Origin: Macrostomum hystrix
Taxonomy: Eukaryota > Platyhelminthes > Macrostomidae
NCBI GenBank assembly: GCA_950097015.1
Contig: CATNEN010000014.1
Span: forward strand, 682,001 to 746,000
Direction: 5' to 3'
Length of the DNA stretch: 64,000 bases
A model generated the notes under the pieces. The model searched no databases and was not told where the DNA came from. It saw only the letters and a list, made by a program, of their open reading frames with translations. A program made the translations under genes and the position numbers. Shown here in pieces: positions 12,921 to 25,913 of the stretch (positions are counted from its first letter, which is position 1; each line of letters starts with the position of its first letter).

Positions 12921-13514
12921 CTATGATTTATGATATTTTATTTACGAAATGAAAAAAATAAATCAAAATAATCTTCAATCACTACTGGCTGAAAATTAGT
13001 CTAAATGATTTGACGCAGTGCAGAATCGAACCCTAGCCTAGCCTAACTTATTCCTAGTGCCTAACACATCGGCTATTCCGACTGTTGGTTAGTGGGTGCA
13101 GAAATCAGCCTTATAAAATGAATTCTCAAAGTTCTGGCTTTGTACAATGAAGTAAGAAAATAGAGTACACTCAGTCTCGCGGTTGGTTGTGTACATTTAT
13201 TTCCAATTTGTCTCCAGAGTGCAGGCTTCAAATTCAATCAGCTAGGGGTTGTTGCGCAATTTGACGATGCAATTCTAATTCAGTGGCAGTGAGTGGTTTG
13301 ACCTTTGAATTTGACCTTTGAAAAATCATGTTTTTCGAATATTTAATCCCTTTAGCAATAAAGTTAAGCTTAATAAAAATACGTGTAAAATTGTCCCCAT
13401 ATTTGGCATCTTTTGGTGAAGAAATGGTGAAAATTGGTTGAGCCGTTCGGGAGAAAATCAGTTACAAGCAACCAAGCAAGCAAGCAAGCAAGCATTTCAT
13501 TTTTAGTATAGTGG
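12921..13514. mobile_element. Retroelement-like 3' end with embedded tRNA-like segment (spacer copy 1)
   Basis: This is the non-satellite part of the unit. Its right half has features commonly seen at the 3' ends of dispersed invertebrate retroelements: GGTTGAGCCGTTCGGGAG, then a tetranucleotide AAGC microsatellite, then ATTTCATTTTTAGTATAG. The next unit header starts directly after. The left half carries a tRNA-like segment on the minus strand (see 13016-13085). No coding capacity is present. Other copies: 16601-17203, 21631-22224, 25311-25913, 30341-30934, 34021-34623, 38267-38880. A diverged relative outside the block lies at about 42,890-43,157, which supports a dispersed element. Confidence 0.6.
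13016..13085 (-). other. tRNA-like (SINE-head-like) segment
   Basis: Read on the minus strand, the segment has an A-box-like TAGCCGATGTGTTAGG (about 13,060-13,075) followed ~42 bases later by GGGTTCGATTC (13,023-13,033), a good match to the RNA polymerase III B box GGTTCRANNC. The spacing is that of a tRNA, and the A-box region resembles Ser/Leu tRNAs. Acceptor and T stems do not pair well, so it is not a working tRNA gene. After it, the minus strand continues through ~90 AT-rich bases into the 23-mer array. The same segment is present in all seven spacers. Confidence 0.5.
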
Positions 13515-16500
13515 ACTAGCAAGTTTTGCCCCCCTTCGGGGAGCAGAAATACTTTTAATTCGTCTATAATATACTTTTTAGCAGCTGAATTTACAGCTTT
13601 TTAATTCTACATTGATCCCCCAGTTGACAATGATCCCCCAGTTGACAATGATCCCCCAGTTGACAACGATCACCCAGTTGACAATGATCCCCCATTTGAC
13701 AATGATCCCCCAGTTGACAATGATCCCACAGTTGACAATGATCCCCCAGTTCACAATGATCACCCAGTTGATGATGATCCCCCAGTTGATGATGATCCCC
13801 CAGTTGAAAATGATCCCCCAGTTGACAATGATCCCCCAGTTGACAATGATCCCACAGTTGACAATGATCCCCCAGTTGACAAAGATCCCCCAGTTCACAA
13901 TGATCACCCAGTTGATGATGATCCCCCAGTTGATGATGATCCCCCAGTTGAAAATGATCCCCCAGTTGACAATGATCCCCCAGTTGACAATGATCCCCCA
14001 GTTGACAATGATCCCCCAGTTAACAAAGATCCCCCAGTTGACAATGATCCCCCAGTTGACAATGATCCCCCAGTTGACAATGATCCCCCAGTTGATGATG
14101 ATCCCCCAGTTGAAAATGATCCCCCAGTTGACAATGATCCCCCAGTTGAGAATGATCCCCCAGTTGACAATGATCCCCCAGTTGATGAAGTCTCCCCATT
14201 GATGATGATCCCTAGTTAACAATGTTCCTCCAGTTGACAATGTTCCCCCAGTTGACAATGATCCCCCAGTTGACAATGATCCACCAGTTGACAATGATCC
14301 CGCCGGTTGACAATGATCCCACAGTTGACAACGATCCCCCAGTTGACAATGATCCCCCAGTTGACAATGATCCCACAGTGGACAATGATCCCCCAGTTGA
14401 CAAAGATCCCCCAGTTCCCAATGATCACCCAGTTGATGATGATCCCCCAGTTGATGATGATCCCCCAGTTGAAAATGATCCCCCAGTTGACAATGATCCC
14501 CCAGTTGACAAAGATCCCCCAGTTCACAATTATCACCCAGTTGATGATGATCCCCCAGTTGACAATGATCCCCCAGTTGACAATGATCCCCCAGTTGACA
14601 ATGATCCCCCAGTTAACAAAGATCCCCCAGTTCACAATGATCCCCCAGTTGATGAAGTCTCCCCATTGATGATGATCCCCAGTTAACAATGTTCCTCCAG
14701 TTGACAATGTTCCCCCAGTTGACAACGATCCCCCAGTTGATGATGATCACCCAGTTGACAATGATCCCCCAGTTGACAATGATCCCCCAGTTGACAATGA
14801 TCCCCCAGTTGACAATGATCCCCCATTTGACAATGATCACCCAGTTGACAATGATCCCCCAGTTGACAATGATCCCCCAGTTGACAATGATCCCCCAGTT
14901 GACAATGATCCCGCCGGTTGACAATGATCCCACAGTTGACAATGAACCCCCAGTTGACAATGATCCCCCAGTTGATGATGATCCCCCAGTTGACAATGAT
15001 CCCCCAGTTGACAATGATCCCCCAGTTGACAATGAACCCCCAGTTGACAACGATCCCCCAGTTGACAATGATCCCCCAGTTGACAATGATCCCCCAGTTG
15101 ACAATGATCCCACAGTATACAATGATCCCCCAGTTGACAAAGATCCCCCAGTTCACAATGATCCCCCAGTTGACAAAGATCCCCCAGTTCTCAATGATCC
15201 CCCAGTTGATGATGATCCCCAGTTGATGACGATTCCCCAGTTGACAACTATCCCCCAGTTGACCATTACCCCCCAGTTGACAATGATCTCTCAGTTCACA
15301 ATGATCCCCCAGTTGACAATGATCCCCCAGTTGACAATGAACCCCCAGTTGACAATGAACCCCCAGTTGACAAAGATCCCCCAGTTGACAATGATCCCCC
15401 ATTTGACAATGATCCCCCAGTTGACAATGATCCCCCAGTTGACAATGATCCCCCAGTTGACAATGATCCCCCAGTTGACAATGATCCCCCAGTTGACAAT
15501 GATCCCCCAGTCGACAATTATCCCCCAGTTTACCATGATCCCCCAGTTCACCATGATCCCCATTTTGATGATGACTCCCCAGTTGACGTTGATTTTTCAA
15601 ACGCTGGGTTAGCCAAGATTCAAACTCAGGTTTCGCCATGTTTTAAACCCTGGTGGGCTATGATTCAAACTCTCGTTTTGCCATGATTCAAACTCTGGTT
15701 TAGCCAAGATTCAAACTCTGGTTGGCTATGATTCAAACTCTGGTTTAGCCATGATTCAAACGCTGGGTTAGCCATGATTGAAACTCGGTTTTTGCCATGA
15801 TTCAAACTCTGGTTTAGCCAAGATTCAAACTCTGGTTGGCTATGATTCAAACTCTGGTTTAGCCATGATTCAGACTCTGGTTTAGCCATGATTCAAACTC
15901 TGGTTTAGCCATGATTCAGACTCTGGTTTAGCCATGATTCAAACTCTGGTGTAGCCATTATTCAAACTCTGGTTTAGCCATGATTCAAACTCTAGTTTAG
16001 CCATGCTGATGATGATGGTTTAGCCATGATTCAAACTCTGGTTTAGCCATGATTTAGTCTCTGGTTTAGCCATGATTCAAACTCTAGTTTAGCCATGCTG
16101 ATGATGATGGTTTAGCCATGATTCAAACGCTGGTTCAGCCATGATTTAGTCTCTGGTTTAGCCATGATTCAAACTCTGGTTTAGCCATGATTCAGACGCT
16201 GGTTTAGCCATGATTGAAACTCTGGTTTAGCCATGATTCAGACGCTGGTTTAGCCATGATTGAAACTCTGGTTTAGCCATGATTCAGACTCTGGTTTAGC
16301 CATGATTCAGACGCTGGTTTAGCCATGATTCGGACGCTGGTTTAGCCATGATTGAAACTCTGGTTTTGCCATGATTCAGACTCTGGTTTAGCCATGATTC
16401 ACACTCTGGTTTAGCCATGGTTCAAACTCTGGTTTAGCCATGATTCAGACTCTAGTTTAGCCATGATTCAGACTCTGGTTTAGCCATGATTCAGACTCTA

Positions 16501-17203
16501 TTTTAGCCATGATTCAGACTCTAGTTTAGCCACGATTCAGACTCTGGTTTAGCCATGATTCAAACTCTATTTTTGCAATGATTCAAACTCAGGTGTGCTA
16601 TGATTTATGATATTTTATTTACGAAATGAAAAAAATAAATTAAAATAGTCTTCAATCACTACTGGCTGAAAATTAGTCTAAAATGATTTGACGCAGTGCA
16701 GAATCGAACCCTAGCCTAGCCTATAACCTATTCCTAGTGCCTACACATCGGCTATTCCGACTGTTGGTTAGTGGGTGCAAAAATCAGCCTTATAAAATGA
16801 ATTCTCAAAGTTCTGGCTTTGTACAATGAAGTGAGAAAATAGAGTACACTCAGTCTCGCGGTTGGTTGTGTACATTTATTTCCAATTTGTCTCCAGAGTG
16901 CAGGCTTTAAATTCAATCAGCTAGGGGTTGTTGCGCAATTTGACGATGCAATTCTAATTCAGTGGCAGTGAGTGAAATTCTCAATAGTCTAAGATGGTTT
17001 GACCTTTGAAAAAATCATGTTTTTCGAATATTTAATCCTCTTAGCAATAAAGTTCAGCTTAATAAAAATACGTGTAAAATTGTCCCCATATTTGGCATCT
17101 TTTGGTGAAGAAATGGTGAAAATCGGTTGAGCCGTTCGGGAGAAAATCAATTACAAGCAAGCAACCAACCAACCAACCAACCATTTCATTTTTAGTATAG
17201 TGG
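13515..17203 (+). repeat. Composite satellite unit 3, type A (first copy)
   Basis: The unit is 3689 bp: header 13515-13611, 18-mer array about 13612-15592, short 23-mer array about 15595-16600, spacer about 16601-17203. The header hairpin has the CTTCGGGGAG form. Type A is told from type B by the short 23-mer array and by a spacer tail with an AAGCAAGCAACCAACC tract before ATTTCATTTTTAGTATAG. It recurs with no coordinate drift at +8710 and +17420. Confidence 0.9.
16601..17203. mobile_element. Spacer copy 2 (type A)
   Basis: Same arrangement as 12921-13514. It differs by an AGTGAAATTCTCAATAGTC insertion-like stretch near 16,970, where the other type has a duplicated TTTGACCTTTGAA, and by a mixed AAGC/AACC tetranucleotide tract at about 17,155-17,182. 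The tRNA-like B-box region is at about 16,701-16,711 (minus strand). Confidence 0.55.
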
Positions 17204-20200
17204 ACTAGCAAGTTTTGCCCCCCTTCGGGGAGCAGAAATACTTTTAATTCGTCTAGTATATACTTTTTAGCAGCTGAATTTACAGCTTTTTAAAGCTACA
17301 ATGAACCCCCAGTTGACAATGATCCCCCAGTTGACAATGATCCCCCAGTTGACAATGAAACCCCAGTTAACAATGAACCCCCAGTTGACAACGATCCCCC
17401 AGTTGACAATGATCCCCCATTTGACAATGATCCCCCAGTTGACAATGATCCCACAGTTGACAATGATCCCCCAGTTGACAAAGATCCCCCAGTTCACAAT
17501 GATCACCCAGTTGATGATGATCCCCCAGTTGATGATGATCCCCCAGTTGAAAATGATCCCCCAGTTGACAATGATCCCCCAGTTGACAATGATCCCACAG
17601 TTGACAATGATCCCCCAGTTGACAAAGATCCCCCAGTTCACAATGATCACCCAGTTGATGATGATCCCCCAGTTGATGATGATCCCCCAGTTGAAAATGA
17701 TCCCCCAGTTGACAATGATCCCCCAGTTGACAATGATCCCCCAGTTGACAATGATCCCCCAGTTAACAAAGATCCCCCAGTTCACAATGATCCCCCAGTT
17801 GATGAAGTCTCCCCATTGATGATGATCCCCCAGTTGAAAATGATCCCCCAGTTGACAATGATCCCCCAGTTGACAATGATCCCCCAGTTGACAATGATCC
17901 CCCAGTTAACAAAGATCCCCCAGTTCACAATGATCCCCCAGTTGATGAAGTCTCCCCATTGATGATGATCCCCAGTTAACAATGTTCCCCCAGTTGACAA
18001 TGATCCCCCAGTTGATGATGATCACCCAGTTGACAATGATCCCCCAGTTGACAATGATCCCCCAGTTGACAATGATCCCCCAGTTGACAATGATCCCCCA
18101 GTTGATGATGATCCCCCAGTTGACAATGATCCCCCAGTTGAGAATGATCCCTCAGTTGACAATGATCCCCCAGTTAACAAAGATCCCGCCGGTTGACAAT
18201 GATCCCACAGTTGACAATGAACCCCCAGTTGACAATGATCCCCCAGTTGATGATGATCCCCCAGTTGACAATGATCCCCCAGTTGACAATGATCCCCCAG
18301 TTGACAATGAACCCCCAGTTGACAACGATCCCCCAGTTGACAATGATCCCCCAGTTGACAATGATCCCCCAGTTGACAATGATCCCCCAGTTAACAAAGA
18401 TCCCCCAGTTCACAATGATCCCCCAGTTGACAATGAACCCCCAGTTGACAATGAACCCCCAGTTGACAAAGATCCCCCAGTTGACAATGATCCCCCATTT
18501 GACAATGATCCCCCAGTTGACAATGATCCCCCAGTTGACAATGATCCCCCAGTTGACAATGATCCCCCAGTTGACAATGATCCCCCAGTCGACAATTATC
18601 CCCCAGTTTACCATGATCCCCCAGTTCACCATGATCCCCATTTTGATGATGACTCCCCAGTTGACGTTGATTTTTCAAACGCTGGGTTAGCCAAGATTCA
18701 AACTCAGGTTTCGCCATGTTTTAAACCCTGGTGGGCTATGATTCAAACTCTCGTTTTGCCATGATTCAGACTCTGGTTTAGCCAAGATTCAAACTCTGGT
18801 TGGCTATGATTCAAACTCTGGTTTAGCCATGATTCAAGCGCTGGGTTAGCCATGATTGAAACTTGGTTTTTGCCATGATTCAAACTCTGGTTTAGCCATG
18901 ATTCAAACGCTGGGTTAGCCATGATTGAAACTCTGGTTTAGCCAAGATTCAAACTCTGGTTGGCTATGATTCAAAGTCTGGTTTAGCCATGATTCAAACT
19001 CTGGTTTAGCCATGATTCAGACTCTGGTTTAGCCATGATTCAAACTCTGGTGTAGCCATTATTCAAACTCTGGTTTAGCCATGATTCAAACTCTAGTTTA
19101 GCCATGCTGATGATGATGGTTTAGCCATGATTCAAACTCTAGTTTAGCCATGCTGATGATGATGGTTTAGCCATGATTTAGTCTCTGGTATAGCCATGAT
19201 TCAGACGCTGGTTTAGCCATGATTCAAACTCTGGTGTAGCCAATATTCAAACTCTGGTTTAGCCATGATTCAAACTCTGGTTTAGCCATGATTCAGACTC
19301 TGGTTTAGCCATGATTCAGACGCTGGTTTAGCCATGATTGAAACTCTGGTTTAGCCATGATTCAGACTCTGGTTTAGCCATGATTCAGACTCTGGTTAAG
19401 CCATGATTCAGACTCTGGTTTAGCCATGATTCAAACTCTGCTTTAGCCATGACTCAAACTCTGGTTTAGCCATGATTCGGACTCTGGTTTAGCCATGATT
19501 CAAACTCTGCTTTAGCCATGATTCAAACTCTGGTTTAGCCATGATTCAAACTCTGCTTTAGCCATGATTCAAACTCTGCTTTAGCCATGATTCAGACGCT
19601 GGTTTAGGCATGATTCAAACTCTGGTTTAGCCATGATTCAGACGCTGGTTTAGCCATGCTGATGATGATGGTTTAGCCATGATTCAGACTCTGGTTTAGC
19701 CATGATTCAGACTCTGGTTTAGCCATGACTCAAACTCTGGTTTAGCCATGATTCAGACGCTGGTTTAGCCATGATTGAAACTCTGGTTTAGCCATGCTGA
19801 TGATGATGGTTTAGCCATGATTCAGACTCTGGTTTAGCCATGATTCAAACTCTGGTGTAGCCAATATTCAAACTCTGGTTTAGCCATGATTCAAACTCTA
19901 GTTTAGCCATGATTCAAGATCTGGTTTAGCCATGATTCAGACGCTGGTTTAGCCATGCTGATGATGATGGTTTAGCCATGATTCAAACTCTGGTTTAGCC
20001 ATGATTCAAACGATGGTTTAGCCATGATTTAAACGATGGTTTAGCGATGATTCAAACGATGGTTTAGCCATGATTCAAACGATGGTTTAGCCATGATTCA
20101 AACTCTGGTTTTGCCATGATTCAAACGATGGTTTAGCCATGATTTAAACGATGGTTTAGCCATGATTTAAACGATGGTTTAGCCATGATTCAAACGATGG

Positions 20201-22224
20201 TTTAGCCATGATTTAAACGACGGTTTAGCCATGATTCAAACGATGGTTTAGCCATGATTCAAACGATGGTTTAGCCATGATTCAAACGATGGTTTTGCCA
20301 TGATTCAAACTCTGGTTTAGCCATGATTCAAACTCTGGTTTAGCCATGATTCAAACGATGGTTTAGCAATGATTCAAACGATGGTTTAGCCATGATTCAA
20401 ACGATGGTTTAGCCATGATTCAAACAATTGTTTAGCCATGATTCAAGATCTGGTTTAGCCATGATTTAAACTCTGGTTTAGCCATGATTCAAGCTCTGGT
20501 TTTGCCATGATCCAAACTCTGGTTTAGCCATGATTTAAACGATGGTTTAGCCATGATTCAAACGATGGTTTAGCCATGATTCAAACGATGGTTTAGCCAT
20601 GATTCAAACTCTGGTTTTGCCATGATTCAAACGATGGTTTAGCCATGATTCAAACTCTGGTTTAGCCATGATTCAAACTCTAGTTTAGCCATGATTCAAG
20701 ATCTGGTTTAGCCATGATTCAAACTCTGGTGTAGCCATTATTCAAACTCTGGTTTAGCCATGATTCAAACTCTAGTTTAGCCATGCTGATGATGATGGTT
20801 TAGCCATGATTCAAACTCTAGTTTAGCCATGCTGATGATGATGGTTTAGCCATGATTTAGTCTCTGGTTTAGCCATGATTCAAACTCTGGTTTAGCCATG
20901 ATTCAGACGCTGGTTTAGCCATGATTCAAACTCTGGTGTTGCCAATATTCAAACTCTGGTTTAGCCATGATTCAAACTCTGGTTAAGCCATGATTCAGAC
21001 GCTGGTTTAGCCATGATTCAGACGCTGGTTTAGCCATGATTCAAACTCTGGTTTAGCCATGATTCAGACTCTGGTTTAGCCATGATTCAGACTCTAGTTT
21101 AGCCATGATTCAGACTCTGGTTTAGCCATGATTCAGACTCTGGTTTAGCCATGATTCAGACGCTGGTTTAGCCATGATTCAGACTCTGGTTTAGCCATGA
21201 TTCAAACTCTGGTTTAGCAATGATTCAGACTATGGTTTAGCCATGATTCAGACTCTAGGTTAGCCATGATTCAAACTCTGGTTTAGCCATGATTCAGACT
21301 CTGGTTTAGCCATGACTCAAACTCTGGTTTAGCCATGATTCAAACTCTGGTTTAGCCATGATTCAAACTCTGGTTTAGCCATGATTCAAACTCTGGTTTA
21401 GCCATGATTCAAACTCTGGTTAAGCCATGATTCAGACTCTGGTTTAGCCATGATTCAAACTCTGCTTTAGCCATGATTCAGACGCTGGTTTAGCCATGAT
21501 TCAGACTCTGGTTTAGCCATGATTCAAACTCTGGTTTAGCAATGATTCAGACTCTGGTTTAGCCATGATTCAGACGCTGGTTTAGCCATGATTCAAGCTC
21601 TATTTTTGCCATGATTCAAATTCAGGTTTGCTATGATTTATGATATTTTATTTACGAAATGAAAAAAATAAATCAAAATAATCTTCAATCACTACTGGCT
21701 GAAAATTAGTCTAAATGATTTGACGCAGTGCAGAATCGAACCCTAGCCTAGCCTAACTTATTCCTAGTGCCTAACACATCGGCTATTCCGACTGTTGGTT
21801 AGTGGGTGCAGAAATCAGCCTTATAAAATGAATTCTCAAAGTTCTGGCTTTGTACAATGAAGTAAGAAAATAGAGTACACTCAGTCTCGCGGTTGGTTGT
21901 GTACATTTATTTCCAATTTGTCTCCAGAGTGCAGGCTTCAAATTCAATCAGCTAGGGGTTGTTGCGCAATTTGACGATGCAATTCTAATTCAGTGGCAGT
22001 GAGTGGTTTGACCTTTGAATTTGACCTTTGAAAAATCATGTTTTTCGAATATTTAATCCCTTTAGCAATAAAGTTAAGCTTAATAAAAATACGTGTAAAA
22101 TTGTCCCCATATTTGGCATCTTTTGGTGAAGAAATGGTGAAAATTGGTTGAGCCGTTCGGGAGAAAATCAGTTACAAGCAACCAAGCAAGCAAGCAAGCA
22201 AGCATTTCATTTTTAGTATAGTGG
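17204..22224 (+). repeat. Composite satellite unit 4, type B (first copy)
   Basis: The unit is 5021 bp: header 17204-17300, 18-mer array about 17301-18670, long 23-mer array about 18673-21630, spacer about 21631-22224. It holds a private 23-mer subfamily at about 19,998-20,650 in which ACTCTGG is replaced by ACGATGG (often TTTAAACGATGG). Units A and B together make the 8710-bp higher-order repeat. Confidence 0.9.
21631..22224. mobile_element. Spacer copy 3 (type B)
   Basis: Copy of 12921-13514 shifted by 8710 bp, including the duplicated TTTGACCTTTGAA and the AAGC tract. Confidence 0.55.
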
Positions 22225-25200
22225 ACTAGCAAGTTTTGCCCCCCTTCGGGGAGCAGAAATACTTTTAATTCGTCTATAATATACTTTTTAGCAGCTGAAT
22301 TTACAGCTTTTTAATTCTACATTGATCCCCCAGTTGACAATGATCCCCCAGTTGACAATGATCCCCCAGTTGACAACGATCACCCAGTTGACAATGATCC
22401 CCCATTTGACAATGATCCCCCAGTTGACAATGATCCCACAGTTGACAATGATCCCCCAGTTCACAATGATCACCCAGTTGATGATGATCCCCCAGTTGAT
22501 GATGATCCCCCAGTTGAAAATGATCCCCCAGTTGACAATGATCCCCCAGTTGACAATGATCCCACAGTTGACAATGATCCCCCAGTTGACAAAGATCCCC
22601 CAGTTCACAATGATCACCCAGTTGATGATGATCCCCCAGTTGATGATGATCCCCCAGTTGAAAATGATCCCCCAGTTGACAATGATCCCCCAGTTGACAA
22701 TGATCCCCCAGTTGACAATGATCCCCCAGTTAACAAAGATCCCCCAGTTGACAATGATCCCCCAGTTGACAATGATCCCCCAGTTGACAATGATCCCCCA
22801 GTTGATGATGATCCCCCAGTTGAAAATGATCCCCCAGTTGACAATGATCCCCCAGTTGAGAATGATCCCCCAGTTGACAATGATCCCCCAGTTGATGAAG
22901 TCTCCCCATTGATGATGATCCCTAGTTAACAATGTTCCTCCAGTTGACAATGTTCCCCCAGTTGACAATGATCCCCCAGTTGACAATGATCCACCAGTTG
23001 ACAATGATCCCGCCGGTTGACAATGATCCCACAGTTGACAACGATCCCCCAGTTGACAATGATCCCCCAGTTGACAATGATCCCACAGTGGACAATGATC
23101 CCCCAGTTGACAAAGATCCCCCAGTTCCCAATGATCACCCAGTTGATGATGATCCCCCAGTTGATGATGATCCCCCAGTTGAAAATGATCCCCCAGTTGA
23201 CAATGATCCCCCAGTTGACAAAGATCCCCCAGTTCACAATTATCACCCAGTTGATGATGATCCCCCAGTTGACAATGATCCCCCAGTTGACAATGATCCC
23301 CCAGTTGACAATGATCCCCCAGTTAACAAAGATCCCCCAGTTCACAATGATCCCCCAGTTGATGAAGTCTCCCCATTGATGATGATCCCCAGTTAACAAT
23401 GTTCCTCCAGTTGACAATGTTCCCCCAGTTGACAACGATCCCCCAGTTGATGATGATCACCCAGTTGACAATGATCCCCCAGTTGACAATGATCCCCCAG
23501 TTGACAATGATCCCCCAGTTGACAATGATCCCCCATTTGACAATGATCACCCAGTTGACAATGATCCCCCAGTTGACAATGATCCCCCAGTTGACAATGA
23601 TCCCCCAGTTGACAATGATCCCGCCGGTTGACAATGATCCCACAGTTGACAATGAACCCCCAGTTGACAATGATCCCCCAGTTGATGATGATCCCCCAGT
23701 TGACAATGATCCCCCAGTTGACAATGATCCCCCAGTTGACAATGAACCCCCAGTTGACAACGATCCCCCAGTTGACAATGATCCCCCAGTTGACAATGAT
23801 CCCCCAGTTGACAATGATCCCACAGTATACAATGATCCCCCAGTTGACAAAGATCCCCCAGTTCACAATGATCCCCCAGTTGACAAAGATCCCCCAGTTC
23901 TCAATGATCCCCCAGTTGATGATGATCCCCAGTTGATGACGATTCCCCAGTTGACAACTATCCCCCAGTTGACCATTACCCCCCAGTTGACAATGATCTC
24001 TCAGTTCACAATGATCCCCCAGTTGACAATGATCCCCCAGTTGACAATGAACCCCCAGTTGACAATGAACCCCCAGTTGACAAAGATCCCCCAGTTGACA
24101 ATGATCCCCCATTTGACAATGATCCCCCAGTTGACAATGATCCCCCAGTTGACAATGATCCCCCAGTTGACAATGATCCCCCAGTTGACAATGATCCCCC
24201 AGTTGACAATGATCCCCCAGTCGACAATTATCCCCCAGTTTACCATGATCCCCCAGTTCACCATGATCCCCATTTTGATGATGACTCCCCAGTTGACGTT
24301 GATTTTTCAAACGCTGGGTTAGCCAAGATTCAAACTCAGGTTTCGCCATGTTTTAAACCCTGGTGGGCTATGATTCAAACTCTCGTTTTGCCATGATTCA
24401 AACTCTGGTTTAGCCAAGATTCAAACTCTGGTTGGCTATGATTCAAACTCTGGTTTAGCCATGATTCAAACGCTGGGTTAGCCATGATTGAAACTCGGTT
24501 TTTGCCATGATTCAAACTCTGGTTTAGCCAAGATTCAAACTCTGGTTGGCTATGATTCAAACTCTGGTTTAGCCATGATTCAGACTCTGGTTTAGCCATG
24601 ATTCAAACTCTGGTTTAGCCATGATTCAGACTCTGGTTTAGCCATGATTCAAACTCTGGTGTAGCCATTATTCAAACTCTGGTTTAGCCATGATTCAAAC
24701 TCTAGTTTAGCCATGCTGATGATGATGGTTTAGCCATGATTCAAACTCTGGTTTAGCCATGATTTAGTCTCTGGTTTAGCCATGATTCAAACTCTAGTTT
24801 AGCCATGCTGATGATGATGGTTTAGCCATGATTCAAACGCTGGTTCAGCCATGATTTAGTCTCTGGTTTAGCCATGATTCAAACTCTGGTTTAGCCATGA
24901 TTCAGACGCTGGTTTAGCCATGATTGAAACTCTGGTTTAGCCATGATTCAGACGCTGGTTTAGCCATGATTGAAACTCTGGTTTAGCCATGATTCAGACT
25001 CTGGTTTAGCCATGATTCAGACGCTGGTTTAGCCATGATTCGGACGCTGGTTTAGCCATGATTGAAACTCTGGTTTTGCCATGATTCAGACTCTGGTTTA
25101 GCCATGATTCACACTCTGGTTTAGCCATGGTTCAAACTCTGGTTTAGCCATGATTCAGACTCTAGTTTAGCCATGATTCAGACTCTGGTTTAGCCATGAT

Positions 25201-25913
25201 TCAGACTCTATTTTAGCCATGATTCAGACTCTAGTTTAGCCACGATTCAGACTCTGGTTTAGCCATGATTCAAACTCTATTTTTGCAATGATTCAAACTC
25301 AGGTGTGCTATGATTTATGATATTTTATTTACGAAATGAAAAAAATAAATTAAAATAGTCTTCAATCACTACTGGCTGAAAATTAGTCTAAAATGATTTG
25401 ACGCAGTGCAGAATCGAACCCTAGCCTAGCCTATAACCTATTCCTAGTGCCTACACATCGGCTATTCCGACTGTTGGTTAGTGGGTGCAAAAATCAGCCT
25501 TATAAAATGAATTCTCAAAGTTCTGGCTTTGTACAATGAAGTGAGAAAATAGAGTACACTCAGTCTCGCGGTTGGTTGTGTACATTTATTTCCAATTTGT
25601 CTCCAGAGTGCAGGCTTTAAATTCAATCAGCTAGGGGTTGTTGCGCAATTTGACGATGCAATTCTAATTCAGTGGCAGTGAGTGAAATTCTCAATAGTCT
25701 AAGATGGTTTGACCTTTGAAAAAATCATGTTTTTCGAATATTTAATCCTCTTAGCAATAAAGTTCAGCTTAATAAAAATACGTGTAAAATTGTCCCCATA
25801 TTTGGCATCTTTTGGTGAAGAAATGGTGAAAATCGGTTGAGCCGTTCGGGAGAAAATCAATTACAAGCAAGCAACCAACCAACCAACCAACCATTTCATT
25901 TTTAGTATAGTGG
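22225..25913 (+). repeat. Composite satellite unit 5, type A (second copy)
   Basis: Copy of 13515-17203 shifted by exactly 8710 bp. Header 22225-22321, 18-mer array about 22322-24302, 23-mer array about 24305-25310, spacer about 25311-25913. I saw no difference from the first copy in the stretches compared by eye, and all open-frame lengths are the same. Confidence 0.9.
25311..25913. mobile_element. Spacer copy 4 (type A)
   Basis: Copy of 16601-17203 shifted by 8710 bp. Confidence 0.55.

Larger units (their letters stand above)
6679..13514 (+). repeat. Composite satellite unit 2 (header + 18-mer + 23-mer + spacer)
   Basis: The header is 6679-6775, an almost exact copy of the one at 678 (offset 6001 bp, both with CTTCGGAGAG in the hairpin). 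The 18-mer array is about 6776-8048 and the 23-mer array about 8053-12920; the retroelement/SINE-like spacer is 12921-13514. A 304-bp stretch of the 18-mer array (about 7140-7443) is immediately repeated (about 7444-7747). In the 23-mer array there is an 828-bp duplication (36 x 23, about 8490-9310 and 9310-10140) and an 897-bp duplication (39 x 23, about 11100-12000 and 12000-12895). Confidence 0.88.

Noticed and set aside
13016-13085. Functional tRNA gene
   Set aside because: A and B boxes are present, but the acceptor and T stems do not pair and no sensible anticodon arm forms.
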